Position numbers and translations under genes: made by a program. Positions 18,116 through 26,866 of a stretch of 42,265 nucleotides of DNA are shown here, piece by piece (position 1 is the stretch's first letter; each line of letters starts with the position of its first letter). The notes under the pieces are model-generated. The model was not told where the DNA came from, ran no database searches, and worked only from the letters and a program-made list of their open reading frames with translations. Origin of the DNA: Bryobacterales bacterium (lineage in GTDB: Bacteria > Acidobacteriota > Terriglobia > Bryobacterales > Bryobacteraceae); NCBI GenBank assembly GCA_003167255.1, contig PMTR01000120.1:1-42265 (forward strand), in the 5' to 3' direction.

Positions 18116-19480
18116 TTGAGCGATCTGTTCCGGCCGGCTGCGCACGTTCACAGGCTCCCTGACGAGCAGATACGGAAGCTGTACCCCAAATTCCGTTGGA
18201 GAATCCTCGAATCCACCTTCATCGGCTACGCCACTTTCTACTTTGTTCGCAACAACTTACCGGTGGTATCCAAGGAGATGGGGCAGGCGCTCCATTACTC
18301 CAAGAGCCAGATAGGCGACCTGCTTGCGCTCACCGCTATCGCGTACGGCATCGGCAAGTTCGTGATGGGCGCCTGGAGCGACCGAAGCAACCCGCGTTAT
18401 TTCATGCCGGCCGGCCTGTTGATGACGGCGGTGTGCAATTTCGCTTTCGGAGCCGCCAGCAGCTATCCCGTGCACCTTGCGCTGTGGACGCTCAACGGCC
18501 TGGCGCAAAGTATGGGATGGGCGCCCTGCGGTCGAAGCCTGGGGCACTGGTATAGCGTGCGCGAGCGGGGCACCGTCTTCGCATTCTGGAACCTCGCTGT
18601 CAACGCCGGAGGCGGGTTGATCGGGATCATCGCCGCATACTGCACTGCCTGGTGGGGATGGAGGTCCGCCTTCTATGTACCCGGGGTGCTGGCGGTGGTG
18701 TGCGCTATCTACCTGGTTGTGAGGCTCCGCGACACGCCGCAATCTGTGGGCCTGCCGCCCATCGAGGAGTACCACAACGACTATCCCGCGCAAGTGGCGC
18801 TCGATCAAGAAAAGGAACTGGGCACCCGCGATCTGCTGGTCAACTACGTCCTGAAGAACCGGTATATATGGCTGTTCGCCGCCGCCAACTTTTTTGTCTA
18901 TCTCGCCCGCTACAGCATGCTCGACTGGGGCCCGACCTATCTGAAAGAGGTCAAGCACGCCAGCCTGGAACAGGGGGGATTCAGCACCGCCATCTACGAG
19001 CTGGGCGGCATGTTCAGTACCCTCCTGATGGGTTGGCTGTCCGACAAATCCGGCGGACGGCGCGGCATGATAAGCGTAATCTGTATGATTCCCGTCTTCC
19101 TGGCATTCACCGCCATCCTCTATACACCGCCGGGAATGCTGTGGCTGGACCTGACACTGTTCGGGATCATCGGGTTCTTCGTTTATCCGCCGGTGATGCT
19201 TCTGCCGGTGATGGGCCTGGACTTCAGTTCCAAGAAGGCGGTGGGCACCACGGCGGGGTTCATTGGTCTTTTCGGCTATCTGGGCCGCACGGCGCAAGGC
19301 AAGGGCATTGGCAGCATGGCCGAGCGTTACGGATGGAACGCCGCGTTTTATGGCATTCTGGTTTCTACTTTTCTGGGTATACTGCTGCTCTCCTTGACGT
19401 GGAAACTGAAGCCTGGCACCGCCGGCAACCTGCGCCCGGTGGCCGATCTTTCGGCAACAACCAAAGGAGGGGGCGCATGA
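18116..19480 (+). CDS. glpT: Glycerol-3-phosphate:phosphate antiporter (MFS, OPA family)
   Basis: A 454-aa inner-membrane transporter of the organophosphate:phosphate antiporter family, closely resembling E. coli GlpT over its whole length (e.g. [48 protein letters not shown]). It should import glycerol-3-phosphate in exchange for phosphate, matching the nearby glpD. Both substrate arginines are present: Arg45 (FYFVRNN) and Arg265 ([10 protein letters not shown]). The conserved substrate-site histidine of E. coli GlpT (His165, WNCAHN) is valine here (Val162, WNLAVN). The TTG at 18116 ([10 protein letters not shown]) is preferred: it aligns with the E. coli N-terminus and has GAGG nine bases upstream. 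A TTG at 18101 in the same frame would have no spacing. Confidence 0.88.
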   Translation: MSDLFRPAAHVHRLPDEQIRKLYPKFRWRILESTFIGYATFYFVRNNLPVVSKEMGQALHYSKSQIGDLLALTAIAYGIGKFVMGAWSDRSNPRYFMPAGLLMTAVCNFAFGAASSYPVHLALWTLNGLAQSMGWAPCGRSLGHWYSVRERGTVFAFWNLAVNAGGGLIGIIAAYCTAWWGWRSAFYVPGVLAVVCAIYLVVRLRDTPQSVGLPPIEEYHNDYPAQVALDQEKELGTRDLLVNYVLKNRYIWLFAAANFFVYLARYSMLDWGPTYLKEVKHASLEQGGFSTAIYELGGMFSTLLMGWLSDKSGGRRGMISVICMIPVFLAFTAILYTPPGMLWLDLTLFGIIGFFVYPPVMLLPVMGLDFSSKKAVGTTAGFIGLFGYLGRTAQGKGIGSMAERYGWNAAFYGILVSTFLGILLLSLTWKLKPGTAGNLRPVADLSATTKGGGA

Positions 19481-19600
19481 GAACCATTGGCCGGACGCCA
19501 GGCGATTGCGTGCTGCTGCGGGGCGTAGTTTTGCAACTGTCACACAATGGTAATTCGGGTGTAAACATCTGCTTGAGAAAATCTGTTGGAGGTTAGACTC

Positions 19601-22600
19601 GTGAACAAACTCTCAAAGACAACGCTATTCCTCGGCTGTTTTCTGATAGCCACTGCGCTATTCGCTCAGTTCGATACCGCCGAGGTTCTGGGAACGGTAC
19701 GCGACCCTTCGGGCGCGGCCGTGCCGAAGGCCACCGTCACACTGACCAACCAGGACACCGCCATCAAGGTGCAGACCACCACCGACGACAGCGGCAACTA
19801 CGATTTGTTCAACGTGAAAGTCGGCCGCTACTCGATCGCCGTGGAGCATACCGGATTTTCGAAGTTCACTACCACGGACGTGATGGTGACCGTCAACGCC
19901 CGGCAGCGCGTGGATGTCTCCATGCAGGTCGGCGCCGTAACGGAATCCGTGGACGTGAAGGGCGTGGCCGCCGCCCTCGAGACGGATTCGAGCGAACACG
20001 GCCAGGTGATCAACACAACGGCAATCGCGGAACTGCCGCTCAACGGCCGCAACTATGCGGACCTGGCGCTCTTGTCCACCAACGCTGTCAAGTCTCCGAT
20101 TTCAGCCACCTTCTCGGCCAGCGGGACGCCGCGCGAGGCCGCCTTCAATGTGAACGGCATGCGCAGCACGTATAACAATTTTCTACTGGACGGCATGGAC
20201 AACAATTCGTACGGGACCAGCAACCAGGGCTATTCCTCCCAATTGGTGCAGTTGTCGCCGGACGCGCTCGCCGAGTTCAAAGTTATCACGAGCAACTACA
20301 GCGCTGAATACGGACGCGTGGGCGGCGCGGTGATTAGCGCCGTAATGAAATCCGGCACCAACGATTTTCACGGCTCGGCCTACTGGTTCGTGCGCAACAC
20401 CGACCTGAATGCCACCGGCTTCCTGTTCAGCCCTGCCGTCTTCGTGAAGCCCACCTTGCAGCGCAACCAGTTCGGCGCCACCATCGGCGGACCAATTGTC
20501 AAGAACCGGCTCTTCTTTTTCGGCGATTACGAAGGCTTACGACAGTTGCAGCGGTATCTCAATTTCGATTCCATCGCCGACGCAACGGATCGCAAGGGTA
20601 TCCTTCCCGTGCCGGTGGTCAACCCGCTGACCGGCGTAGTTTATCCCGCGAACACGCCGATCCCCGTCGCGACGTTGAATCCGTTCGCCAATACGGCCCT
20701 CACCGGGCTGCCGCCGACCAATAACTCCGGCTGCTCCGCGGGTAGTAGCGCGCTTCCTACTTCGTGCCGCTCCAACAACGACGAGGCGCTCCTGCTGATC
20801 CGCGATTACGGCGACAAATTCGACGCCAAAGTGGACGGCCAGATCAACGATCACATGTCGGCCTCTCTGCGTTTCAGCCAGCGCAAGGACTTGCAGTATT
20901 ACGCACCCGATCTCACTGGTCCCTCCGGCGGGGACGGCAACGGCTACATTCACACGGTCGATCAGGACGCTTCGCTCGGCTACACCTGGACCGTCACGCC
21001 AACCTCGATCTTCGAAGCTCGCCTGGGTTTCTCCCATATGCTTGCCGGCAAGAATCCGCCGTATATCGGCGGCCCGAGCATGAATGCCATGTTCGGCGGC
21101 TTCCAAGGCCTGCCGACCACACCCAGTCTCACCGGCGGGCTCAATACGCAGACCCTCACCGGACTCACGGCTCTGGGCCGCCAGACCAGCAATCCGCAGT
21201 TCCAGAATCCTACTTCCTGGGATCCCGAATTCAATTATTCGAAAACCCTGCGCCGGCATTCTCTCAAGGTGGGTTATCAATACTTGAACATCCGGACCGA
21301 GATCCTGGACACGAATCCGCTTTATGGCCAGGATACCTACAGCGGGAACTTCAGCAAGCCCACCTGTGCGCAACTGGGCCAGCCTACCGGCTGCACGGTG
21401 GCGACGGACAATACCAGCTACAGTCTCGCGGATTTCATGTTCGGCACTCCCAACACCATTAACCAGGGGAGTTATACCATCGTCAACCTGCGGCAATTTG
21501 TCCACTCGCTGTATTTTCAGGACGACTATCATGTGAGCGCGAAGCTTACTCTGAACGTCGGACTGCGGTGGGAGTTCGCGTCGCCGCTCTATGAGCGCGA
21601 TAACAATTACTCGAATTTCGACCCCACCACCAATACCATGATCAAAGCCGCCAGCGGAGGCCTTTTTCAACGCGGCCTGGTCCACCCCGACTACAAAGAC
21701 TATGGGCCGCGGATTGGAATGGCATACAGCCTCGACCCCAAGACGGTGGTTCGCGGCGGATATGGCATCAGCTACACGTTCTTCAACCGGCCGGGCAGCG
21801 CCCAGGAGGGCATCAATGCTCCTCAGGCGCTTTTCGGTGTCCTCAGCCAGTCGATCCCCGCGGGCGGCCCAGTGCCGGCCACCTTCCTCACTACCCTCAA
21901 CAGCTTTAGCGCCAACATCGCCAGCCCAGCGGCCTTCAATCCGGCCCTTTCCAACGTGGTCTACACTCCGCCGGACAGCAAATGGCCGCTCATCCAAAAC
22001 TGGTTCCTCTCGGTGCAACGGCAACTCCCCAAGGACACCGTGATCGAGTTGGCCTACAACGGAAACCACAGCACGCGGCTTCCCATCATCGCCGATTACA
22101 ACCAGGCGGCCCCCAACCAGCCGGGTTCGACCGTGGCATACACCCTCCGCGTGCCGATACCGACTTTCGGGCCGATCACGTGGCTCGATCCGGCCGGTAA
22201 CAATCACTACAATGGCTTCTCGGCCCGCGTGGAGCACCGTTTCACGAAGAGCCTGTACGTCCTGAACTCCTTCACTTGGGGCAAAGGAATGGGCAATTCC
22301 GAACAGGCGCTTGAGACTTTCGCGGGCTACTACCAGGCCAATCCCCAAAACATCCACGCCCTGGCCGCGGAAAAAGGGCTTTCCAGCTTTGACGTGAAGC
22401 TCAATAATGTCACCAGCGTGGTTTACCAGCTTCCCTTCGGCAAGGGCCGTCAATACGGCGCCAACATGAATCCCGTACTAGATGCGTTTCTGGGCGGATG
22501 GGAGATCACCAGCATCAACACCGCTCACACGGGCCAACCGCTCGACGTCACCTACGCTGCAACCGGGGCCAACCAGGTCAGCTCGCTTTCCAACGATTAT

Positions 22601-22963
22601 CGCGGCCAGCCGTTCCTGCGCCCCAATGTTTCCGGCAATGCCACCAGCCAGAGCCGCTCCGCCATGCTGAACACCTATTTCGCCGGGTACACATTCGCCA
22701 CGCCGCCCGCCAGCGCGCCGTTTGGCGCCCTGGGCCGCAATTCGTTCCGTACTCCCAACTTCGAGCAGTGGGACTGTTCGATTGACAAGAACTTCCGCAT
22801 TCACGAAGCCGTCCGGCTGCAATTCCGGGCGGAGTTCTTCGATATTCTGAACCACACGAATTTCGGGATACCGAACACACAAACGACCAGTGCCGCCTTC
22901 GGCACCATCCGCACTGCCTATCCGTCGCGGCAGGGCCAGTTCGCTCTGAAACTGTTTTTCTAG
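19601..22963 (+). CDS. TonB-dependent receptor with carboxypeptidase-regulatory-like domain
   Basis: A 1120-aa outer-membrane protein of the large acidobacterial 'Oar/CarboxypepD_reg' receptor family. The order is signal peptide (residues 1-23, ending LIATALFAQ); a regulatory-like beta-sandwich (about 25-115, GTVRDPSGAAVPKATVTLTN); a plug with the IAELPLNGRNYADL motif; then a long beta-barrel ending in phenylalanine (FALKLFF), as expected for Bam-dependent insertion. It probably takes up a large or scarce substrate using TonB energy. It lies between glpT and glpD, so its substrate may be a glycerophospho-compound or glycan yielding glycerol phosphate (inference). The GTG start at 19601 is fixed by GGAGG at 19588-19592; the same frame opens at TTG 19586 without such a site. 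Confidence 0.9.
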   Translation: MNKLSKTTLFLGCFLIATALFAQFDTAEVLGTVRDPSGAAVPKATVTLTNQDTAIKVQTTTDDSGNYDLFNVKVGRYSIAVEHTGFSKFTTTDVMVTVNARQRVDVSMQVGAVTESVDVKGVAAALETDSSEHGQVINTTAIAELPLNGRNYADLALLSTNAVKSPISATFSASGTPREAAFNVNGMRSTYNNFLLDGMDNNSYGTSNQGYSSQLVQLSPDALAEFKVITSNYSAEYGRVGGAVISAVMKSGTNDFHGSAYWFVRNTDLNATGFLFSPAVFVKPTLQRNQFGATIGGPIVKNRLFFFGDYEGLRQLQRYLNFDSIADATDRKGILPVPVVNPLTGVVYPANTPIPVATLNPFANTALTGLPPTNNSGCSAGSSALPTSCRSNNDEALLLIRDYGDKFDAKVDGQINDHMSASLRFSQRKDLQYYAPDLTGPSGGDGNGYIHTVDQDASLGYTWTVTPTSIFEARLGFSHMLAGKNPPYIGGPSMNAMFGGFQGLPTTPSLTGGLNTQTLTGLTALGRQTSNPQFQNPTSWDPEFNYSKTLRRHSLKVGYQYLNIRTEILDTNPLYGQDTYSGNFSKPTCAQLGQPTGCTVATDNTSYSLADFMFGTPNTINQGSYTIVNLRQFVHSLYFQDDYHVSAKLTLNVGLRWEFASPLYERDNNYSNFDPTTNTMIKAASGGLFQRGLVHPDYKDYGPRIGMAYSLDPKTVVRGGYGISYTFFNRPGSAQEGINAPQALFGVLSQSIPAGGPVPATFLTTLNSFSANIASPAAFNPALSNVVYTPPDSKWPLIQNWFLSVQRQLPKDTVIELAYNGNHSTRLPIIADYNQAAPNQPGSTVAYTLRVPIPTFGPITWLDPAGNNHYNGFSARVEHRFTKSLYVLNSFTWGKGMGNSEQALETFAGYYQANPQNIHALAAEKGLSSFDVKLNNVTSVVYQLPFGKGRQYGANMNPVLDAFLGGWEITSINTAHTGQPLDVTYAATGANQVSSLSNDYRGQPFLRPNVSGNATSQSRSAMLNTYFAGYTFATPPASAPFGALGRNSFRTPNFEQWDCSIDKNFRIHEAVRLQFRAEFFDILNHTNFGIPNTQTTSAAFGTIRTAYPSRQGQFALKLFF

Positions 22964-22978
22964 CCGTAAGCGTAGGTT

Positions 22979-23050
22979 GGCAGGCGAAAGCGCCTGCCCC
23001 ACAAGAACGCAGGCCTGCGCACCAAAGTGGGACAGACGCTTTCGTCTGTC
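22979..23050. repeat. Inverted pair of hairpin repeats before glpD
   Basis: GGCAGGCG-AAAG-CGCCTGCC (22979-22998) and GACAGACG-CTTT-CGTCTGTC (23031-23050) are perfect hairpins. The reverse complement of the second, GACAGACGAAAGCGTCTGTC, matches the first except at two stem pairs, where both bases change together (G-C to A-T). Flanks GGT...CCCAC are also shared. The pair sits between the TonB receptor stop and glpD start. Confidence 0.8.
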
Positions 23051-23093
23051 ACCCCGCCGGTCTGCGCGATTTCTTCACGCCCGTGAGGACTAC

Positions 23094-24662
23094 ATGAACA
23101 GAACCGAGATGTACCGGCGCCTGCGTGCCCACGCGGGACAATGGGACATGATTGTAGCGGGCGGAGGCGCGACGGGCGTTGGAGTCGCCATCGACGCCGC
23201 TACTCGCGGATATGACGTCCTTCTCCTCGAACAGAGCGACTTCGGCAAGGGGACTTCGAGCCGCAGCACCAAGCTGGTCCACGGCGGAGTGCGCTACCTG
23301 GAGCAGGGCAACGTATCGCTGGTCATGGAAGCCCTCAAGGAGCGAGGCCTGCTTCTTCAGAATGCGCCGCACCTGGTCCGCAACCTGGGCTTCGTGGTGC
23401 CGAACTACGATTGGTGGGAAGCGCCATTCTACGGAATCGGCCTCAAGCTGTACAACCTGCTCGCCGGCAAGTACGGTTTTGGGGCGTCGCGGATTCTCTC
23501 CCGCGAAGAAACGCTGGAACGGCTGCCCACCATCAAGACCGAAGGCCTAAGAGGCGGCGTGATTTACTTCGACGGCCAGTTCGACGATGCACGGCTGCTC
23601 ATCAACCTGGCAGCGACCGCCTTCGAGCAGGGCGCCACCTTGCTGAACTATGCCCAAGTCACGGAACTGACCCAGGATGGCGAGGGCTTCGTGGACGGCG
23701 TGCGATTCCGCGACGTCGAGACCGGCGAGCGAATCGAAGCCCGCGCCAAGGTGGTGATCAACGCCACCGGTCCGTTCGCCGACCACTTGCGCCGCAAGGC
23801 CGACCCCTCGGTTCAGCCGATGATCGCACCCAGCCAGGGCATCCACCTGGTGTTCGACCGCTCGTTCCTGGCCGGCGAGAGCGCCATCATGGTCCCGCAT
23901 ACCAGTGACGGGCGGGTGATGTTCGCCATACCCTGGCATGGCCACACCCTCGTCGGAACCACCGACACGCCGATTGCTGAGGCCACCATCGAGCCGGTCG
24001 CCCTGGAACAGGAGATCGAGTTCATCCTCCAGACGGCATCGTTGTATCTGGAAAAGAAGCCCGCGCGCGGCGACGTCCTCAGCGTCTTCGCGGGAATTCG
24101 CCCGCTGGTCCGTTCCGGCGAGTCCGGCAATACCGCGGCGCTTTCGCGAGACCATACCATTCGCATCGAAAATTCCGGCATGATCACGATCTGTGGAGGC
24201 AAGTGGACTACCTATCGCCACATGGCCGAAGATTGTGTCAACCAGGCGGCCACTCTGGCCCGCTTGCCGGAACGGCCTTGCGTCACCGCTCATCTCAATG
24301 TCCACGGATTCCATCCGGCTTCCGGAAAGTTCGGCCACTTATGGATGTTCGGCTCTGACGCACCCATGGTGCGGGAACTGGAGGAGAGCGAACCTGGTTG
24401 GGCCGAGCCGCTCGATGGCGCGCTCCCCTACACCGGCGCGGAAGTGGTCTGGGCGGTGCGGCACGAAATGGCGCGCACCCTGGAGGATGTTCTGGCGCGG
24501 CGCACGCGGGCTTTGTTTCTGAACGCCCAAGCTGCCATCCGGATGGCGCCCCGCGTGGCGGAATTCATGGCGCGGGAGTTGGGCGAGAACCGAGAGTGGG
24601 AAGGCGAACAACTGCGGAGCTTCCAGCAGACGGCTCAGAACTATGTCGTGGGCTGTCTGTAG
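23094..24662 (+). CDS. glpD: Glycerol-3-phosphate dehydrogenase (FAD-dependent)
   Basis: A 522-aa flavoenzyme that oxidises sn-glycerol-3-phosphate to dihydroxyacetone phosphate and passes electrons to the quinone pool at the inner membrane. The FAD-binding Rossmann motif GGGATGVG is at residues 23-30, followed by the family block GTSSRSTKLVHGGVRYLEQG. Further conserved parts are QGIHLVFDR, VGTTDTP, FAGIRPLV and CGGKWTTYR. The C-terminal domain ends GQ-rich, ...NYVVGCL. ATG 23094 is chosen with GAGGA four bases upstream. Together with the glpT-like antiporter and TonB receptor upstream it forms a glycerol-phosphate utilisation module. A terminator follows at 24687. A diverged copy of its last ~95 codons is found at 26466-26749. 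Confidence 0.95.
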   Translation: MNRTEMYRRLRAHAGQWDMIVAGGGATGVGVAIDAATRGYDVLLLEQSDFGKGTSSRSTKLVHGGVRYLEQGNVSLVMEALKERGLLLQNAPHLVRNLGFVVPNYDWWEAPFYGIGLKLYNLLAGKYGFGASRILSREETLERLPTIKTEGLRGGVIYFDGQFDDARLLINLAATAFEQGATLLNYAQVTELTQDGEGFVDGVRFRDVETGERIEARAKVVINATGPFADHLRRKADPSVQPMIAPSQGIHLVFDRSFLAGESAIMVPHTSDGRVMFAIPWHGHTLVGTTDTPIAEATIEPVALEQEIEFILQTASLYLEKKPARGDVLSVFAGIRPLVRSGESGNTAALSRDHTIRIENSGMITICGGKWTTYRHMAEDCVNQAATLARLPERPCVTAHLNVHGFHPASGKFGHLWMFGSDAPMVRELEESEPGWAEPLDGALPYTGAEVVWAVRHEMARTLEDVLARRTRALFLNAQAAIRMAPRVAEFMARELGENREWEGEQLRSFQQTAQNYVVGCL

Positions 24663-24686
24663 CGGCTACCTATTCTGTGACTTAAA

Positions 24687-24716
24687 CCATCACTTTGCCG
24701 TTTGGCAAGGTGATGG
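24687..24716 (+). terminator. Rho-independent terminator after glpD
   Basis: CCATCAC-T-TTGCC-GTTT-GGCAA-G-GTGATGG folds into a long hairpin with one internal mismatch and is followed by the AT-rich ATTAATTTTCATTTC, 24 bases after the glpD stop. Confidence 0.7.
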
Positions 24717-24823
24717 ATTAATTTTCATTTCGTGGAGTCCGGCGCGAGCGATGGTCGGGGGCACCCATCGGTTCACTAGCGACCCTACAATATCCGCACC
24801 CCCTCATTCGTCTACAACCGTAG

Positions 24824-25408
24824 GTGAATGACGCAGCGGGCCTGGAGCGGATGGCACTCGAACAGGACAAGCGGATCTCCGAAGTGGTCAAGCGGGAGCA
24901 GTCCCGGCTGCGCAACTTCATTCGCCGGCGCGTGCCCGACCCGCGCGACGCTGAGGACATTCTGCAGGAGGTCTTCTACGAGCTGGTGGAAGCGAACCGC
25001 CTGCTGATGCCAATCGAGCATGTCACCGGCTGGCTGTTTCGCGTGGCGCGCAATCGCATCACCGATCTCTTCCGCAAGAAGAAGCCGGAGAGCTTCAGCG
25101 ATACCGCCGTCGCGGACGAGGACGACGAACTGCTGCAGTTGGAAGACCTGCTGCCTTCGCCCGCTGCCGGACCGGAGGCGCTATACGCCCGCAACGTGCT
25201 TCTCGATGAACTCGAGGTGGCAGTCGCCGAGCTGCCGGAGGAGCAGCGCGAGGTGTTTGTTGCGCACGAGTTGGAAGGGCGCAGCTTCAAGGAGATGGCC
25301 GCCCGGACCGGCGTGAGCGTGAATACGCTGCTCTCGCGCAAACGCTATGCGGTGCTGCACTTGCGCGAGCGATTGCAAAGCATTTACGACGAATTTACGA
25401 AAGGATGA
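24824..25408 (+). CDS. ECF-type RNA polymerase sigma factor
   Basis: A 194-aa extracytoplasmic-function sigma factor. Region 2 (about residues 20-90) shows the usual RDAEDILQEVFYELVEANR and GWLFRVARNRITDLFRKKK; region 4 (about 130-190) has LPEEQREVFVAHELEGRSFK, the HTH GVSVNTLLSRKRYAVLHLRE. No anti-sigma factor with a zinc motif is evident, but two small membrane proteins follow directly and may regulate it. The GTG at 24824 and the in-frame ATG at 24851 (MALEQDKR, preceded by GGAG) are both possible starts; the first is given. The genes controlled are unknown. Confidence 0.88.
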   Translation: MNDAAGLERMALEQDKRISEVVKREQSRLRNFIRRRVPDPRDAEDILQEVFYELVEANRLLMPIEHVTGWLFRVARNRITDLFRKKKPESFSDTAVADEDDELLQLEDLLPSPAAGPEALYARNVLLDELEVAVAELPEEQREVFVAHELEGRSFKEMAARTGVSVNTLLSRKRYAVLHLRERLQSIYDEFTKG

Positions 25409-25418
25409 GGAACTGAAG

Positions 25419-25727
25419 ATGAGAAGGAGATGGATTTTCCTGGCTCCGCTGGCGATCGGCGGAATCCTGCTATTTATCGCCATCGGCGGCGAAGTCGTGC
25501 TGCAACTGTGGAATTGGCTGCTGCCGCCGATCTTCGGCTGGCGCCAGATTACCTTCTGGCAAGCCCTTGGGATTCTGGCGCTGTGCCGGATCCTCTTCGG
25601 CGGATTCGGAGGCCGCGGTTTCTCTCGCTCCAAGCGCATGACCCCTGAGTTGAGGGAACGATTCCGGCAACGCATGCGAGAACGTTGCGGCTTCGGCCCA
25701 TCCACCAGCGAGAGCAAGGGGCAATAA
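25419..25727 (+). CDS. Small membrane protein in the ECF sigma operon
   Basis: A 102-aa protein with two likely membrane helices (WIFLAPLAIGGILLFIAIGG and ITFWQALGILALCRILFGGF) and a charged, arginine-rich C-terminal tail (MTPELRERFRQRMRERCGF) that probably lies in the cytoplasm. It starts 11 bases after the sigma gene, with GAGG upstream of the ATG; four bases separate its stop from the next gene, so the three genes are likely one operon. Position and topology suggest a membrane partner or anti-sigma-like regulator, but this is inference; no known anti-sigma motif is present. Confidence 0.7.
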   Translation: MRRRWIFLAPLAIGGILLFIAIGGEVVLQLWNWLLPPIFGWRQITFWQALGILALCRILFGGFGGRGFSRSKRMTPELRERFRQRMRERCGFGPSTSESKGQ

Positions 25728-25731
25728 AGCC

Positions 25732-26205
25732 ATGTCGACAGCGCTCAACCGGATTTTTCCTCAACGCATCGACAACACCTATCGCGGTCACCCCCTGGCG
25801 GTCTGGCTCTTTATACCGGTCGTGGTCTTGAAGACGGCTATCGCCCTGGCCACCATCTTCAATGGCCGTGCTGCGGCGCAATCGGCCGATGGCATCCCCC
25901 TCGACAGCTTCGGCGCCAGCGGCGCGGAGGCCGTGGTGGCGCTCTTCGCGATCTGGGGGCTTGCGCAGCTCGTGTTCAGCGTGTTCGGTGTACTGGCGCT
26001 CACGCGCTATCGCGCCATGATTCCGTTCCTGTTCGTCCTGTTCCTGATCGAGCACCTCGCGAGGAGGTGGATTCTACTGGTGAAGCCCATCGCCAGGACC
26101 GGGACACCTCCAGGCATTTACGTCAACCTCGTGATCCTCGTGCTGATGATCGTTGGCCTGGCGCTGTCGCTACGGAGCCGAGCGGATTTGCCGTTGCAGC
26201 AGTGA
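25732..26205 (+). CDS. Membrane protein in the ECF sigma operon
   Basis: A 157-aa protein with about four hydrophobic helices (HPLAVWLFIPVVVLKTAIAL; AVVALFAIWGLAQLVFSVFG; MIPFLFVLFLIEHLAR; VNLVILVLMIVGLALSL). No enzyme motif is visible. It is the third gene of the operon beginning with the ECF sigma factor and starts four bases after its neighbour. I do not recognise a family; it may be an integral-membrane stress or envelope protein. Confidence 0.7.
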   Translation: MSTALNRIFPQRIDNTYRGHPLAVWLFIPVVVLKTAIALATIFNGRAAAQSADGIPLDSFGASGAEAVVALFAIWGLAQLVFSVFGVLALTRYRAMIPFLFVLFLIEHLARRWILLVKPIARTGTPPGIYVNLVILVLMIVGLALSLRSRADLPLQQ

Positions 26206-26465
26206 GCCTCCGCCTCGCGCGCGAACCGGAGATCGCGTCGTAAGGTTTCCCGTCAAGTGGACACTGCGAAAGTAGACGCCCCCGGCGATGATCGCCTCGG
26301 TAGAAACGTGAGCGGTGACACGCCTGAAGAGTCGCATATTCCCGAGCGCTGGTCATGGTAATTCGGGGACGCAACCCCCAAACGCCAGCGGCTGAGCGAT
26401 TGGGGGTTTCGTAGCCTGTCCCTGAAACGCCCCCTGAAACGCCCCTGAAACGCCCGGAAAACGCC
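26206..26465. repeat. Repeat-rich junction: inverted-repeat element copy 1
   Basis: Positions 26360-26470 carry an inverted-repeat element whose centre (CCAAACGCCAGCGGCTGAGC) is the reverse complement of that at 41045-41143. Its left arm lacks seven bases (AGGCTAC) present in the other copy. The right arm ends in tandem ~11-bp units CTGAAACGCCC (26421-26468). The element abuts the truncated glpD copy. Just before it lies one of two 23-bp direct repeats (26333-26355). Confidence 0.65.
26333..26355 (+). repeat. 23-bp direct repeat, left copy
   Basis: CGCATATTCCCGAGCGCTGG followed by TCA; recurs with one mismatch (C to T) at 29158-29180. The two copies bracket about 2.8 kb of accessory genes. 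Confidence 0.7.
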
Positions 26466-26749
26466 CGGAGGAGAGCCAACCGGCGTGGGCCGAGCCGCTC
26501 GATGGCGCGCTCCCCTACACCGGCGCGGAAGTGGTCTGGGCGGTGCGTCATGAAATGGCGCGCACTCTAGAGGACGTTCTGGCGCGGCGCACGCGGGCTT
26601 TGTTCCTCAACGCCCAAGCTGCCATCCGGATGGCGCCCCGCGTGGTGGAATTCATGGCGCGGGAGCTCGACCAGAACAGCCAGTGGGAGGCCGAACAACT
26701 GCGGAGCTTTCAGCAGGCGGCACAGAACTATGTGGTGGGGCGCCTGTAG
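26466..26749 (+). pseudogene. Truncated copy of the glpD 3' end
   Basis: The sequence from GGAGGAGAGCC to the stop reproduces the last ~95 codons of glpD (24380-24662) and about 40 bases beyond. In the last 72 residues eight differ (e.g. VVGRL instead of VVGCL, DQNSQW instead of GENREW), so it derives from a related glpD rather than a recent exact duplication. The frame is intact but lacks the FAD and active-site domains, so no enzyme can be made. The left break coincides with the end of the inverted-repeat element. Confidence 0.8.
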
Positions 26750-26770
26750 CGGCCAGCTGTTCTGCGACTT

Positions 26771-26801
26771 GAACCAGCACTTGCCCTATTGAGGCTGGTT
26801 C
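26771..26801 (+). terminator. Hairpin after the glpD fragment
   Basis: GAACCAGC (26771-26778) pairs with GCTGGTTC (26794-26801), loop 15 bases. It sits where the terminator of the full glpD lies relative to its stop; no U-tract follows. Confidence 0.4.
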
Positions 26802-26842
26802 CTAAACCCTGGGCGACTGATACCGGAATCGACGGTCAATAC

Positions 26843-26860
26843 TAACGTATATGTTATTAT
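26843..26860 (+). promoter_or_regulatory. Candidate operator and -10 of the toxin-antitoxin operon
   Basis: TAACGTATATGTTA (26843-26856) is a near-perfect palindrome (12 of 14) overlapping a TATTAT -10 box (26855-26860), seven bases before the GTG of the toxin gene. Antitoxin autorepression at such a site is typical. A good -35 box is not visible; transcription may start at or near the start codon. Confidence 0.45.
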
Positions 26861-26866
26861 CGAATC

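Noticed and set aside
19549-19560. ATGGTAATTCGGG shared with 26355
   Set aside because: Short match without extended similarity; could be chance.
20537-22453. 638-codon minus-strand frame inside the TonB receptor
   Set aside because: Antisense shadow of the receptor gene; no recognisable domain.
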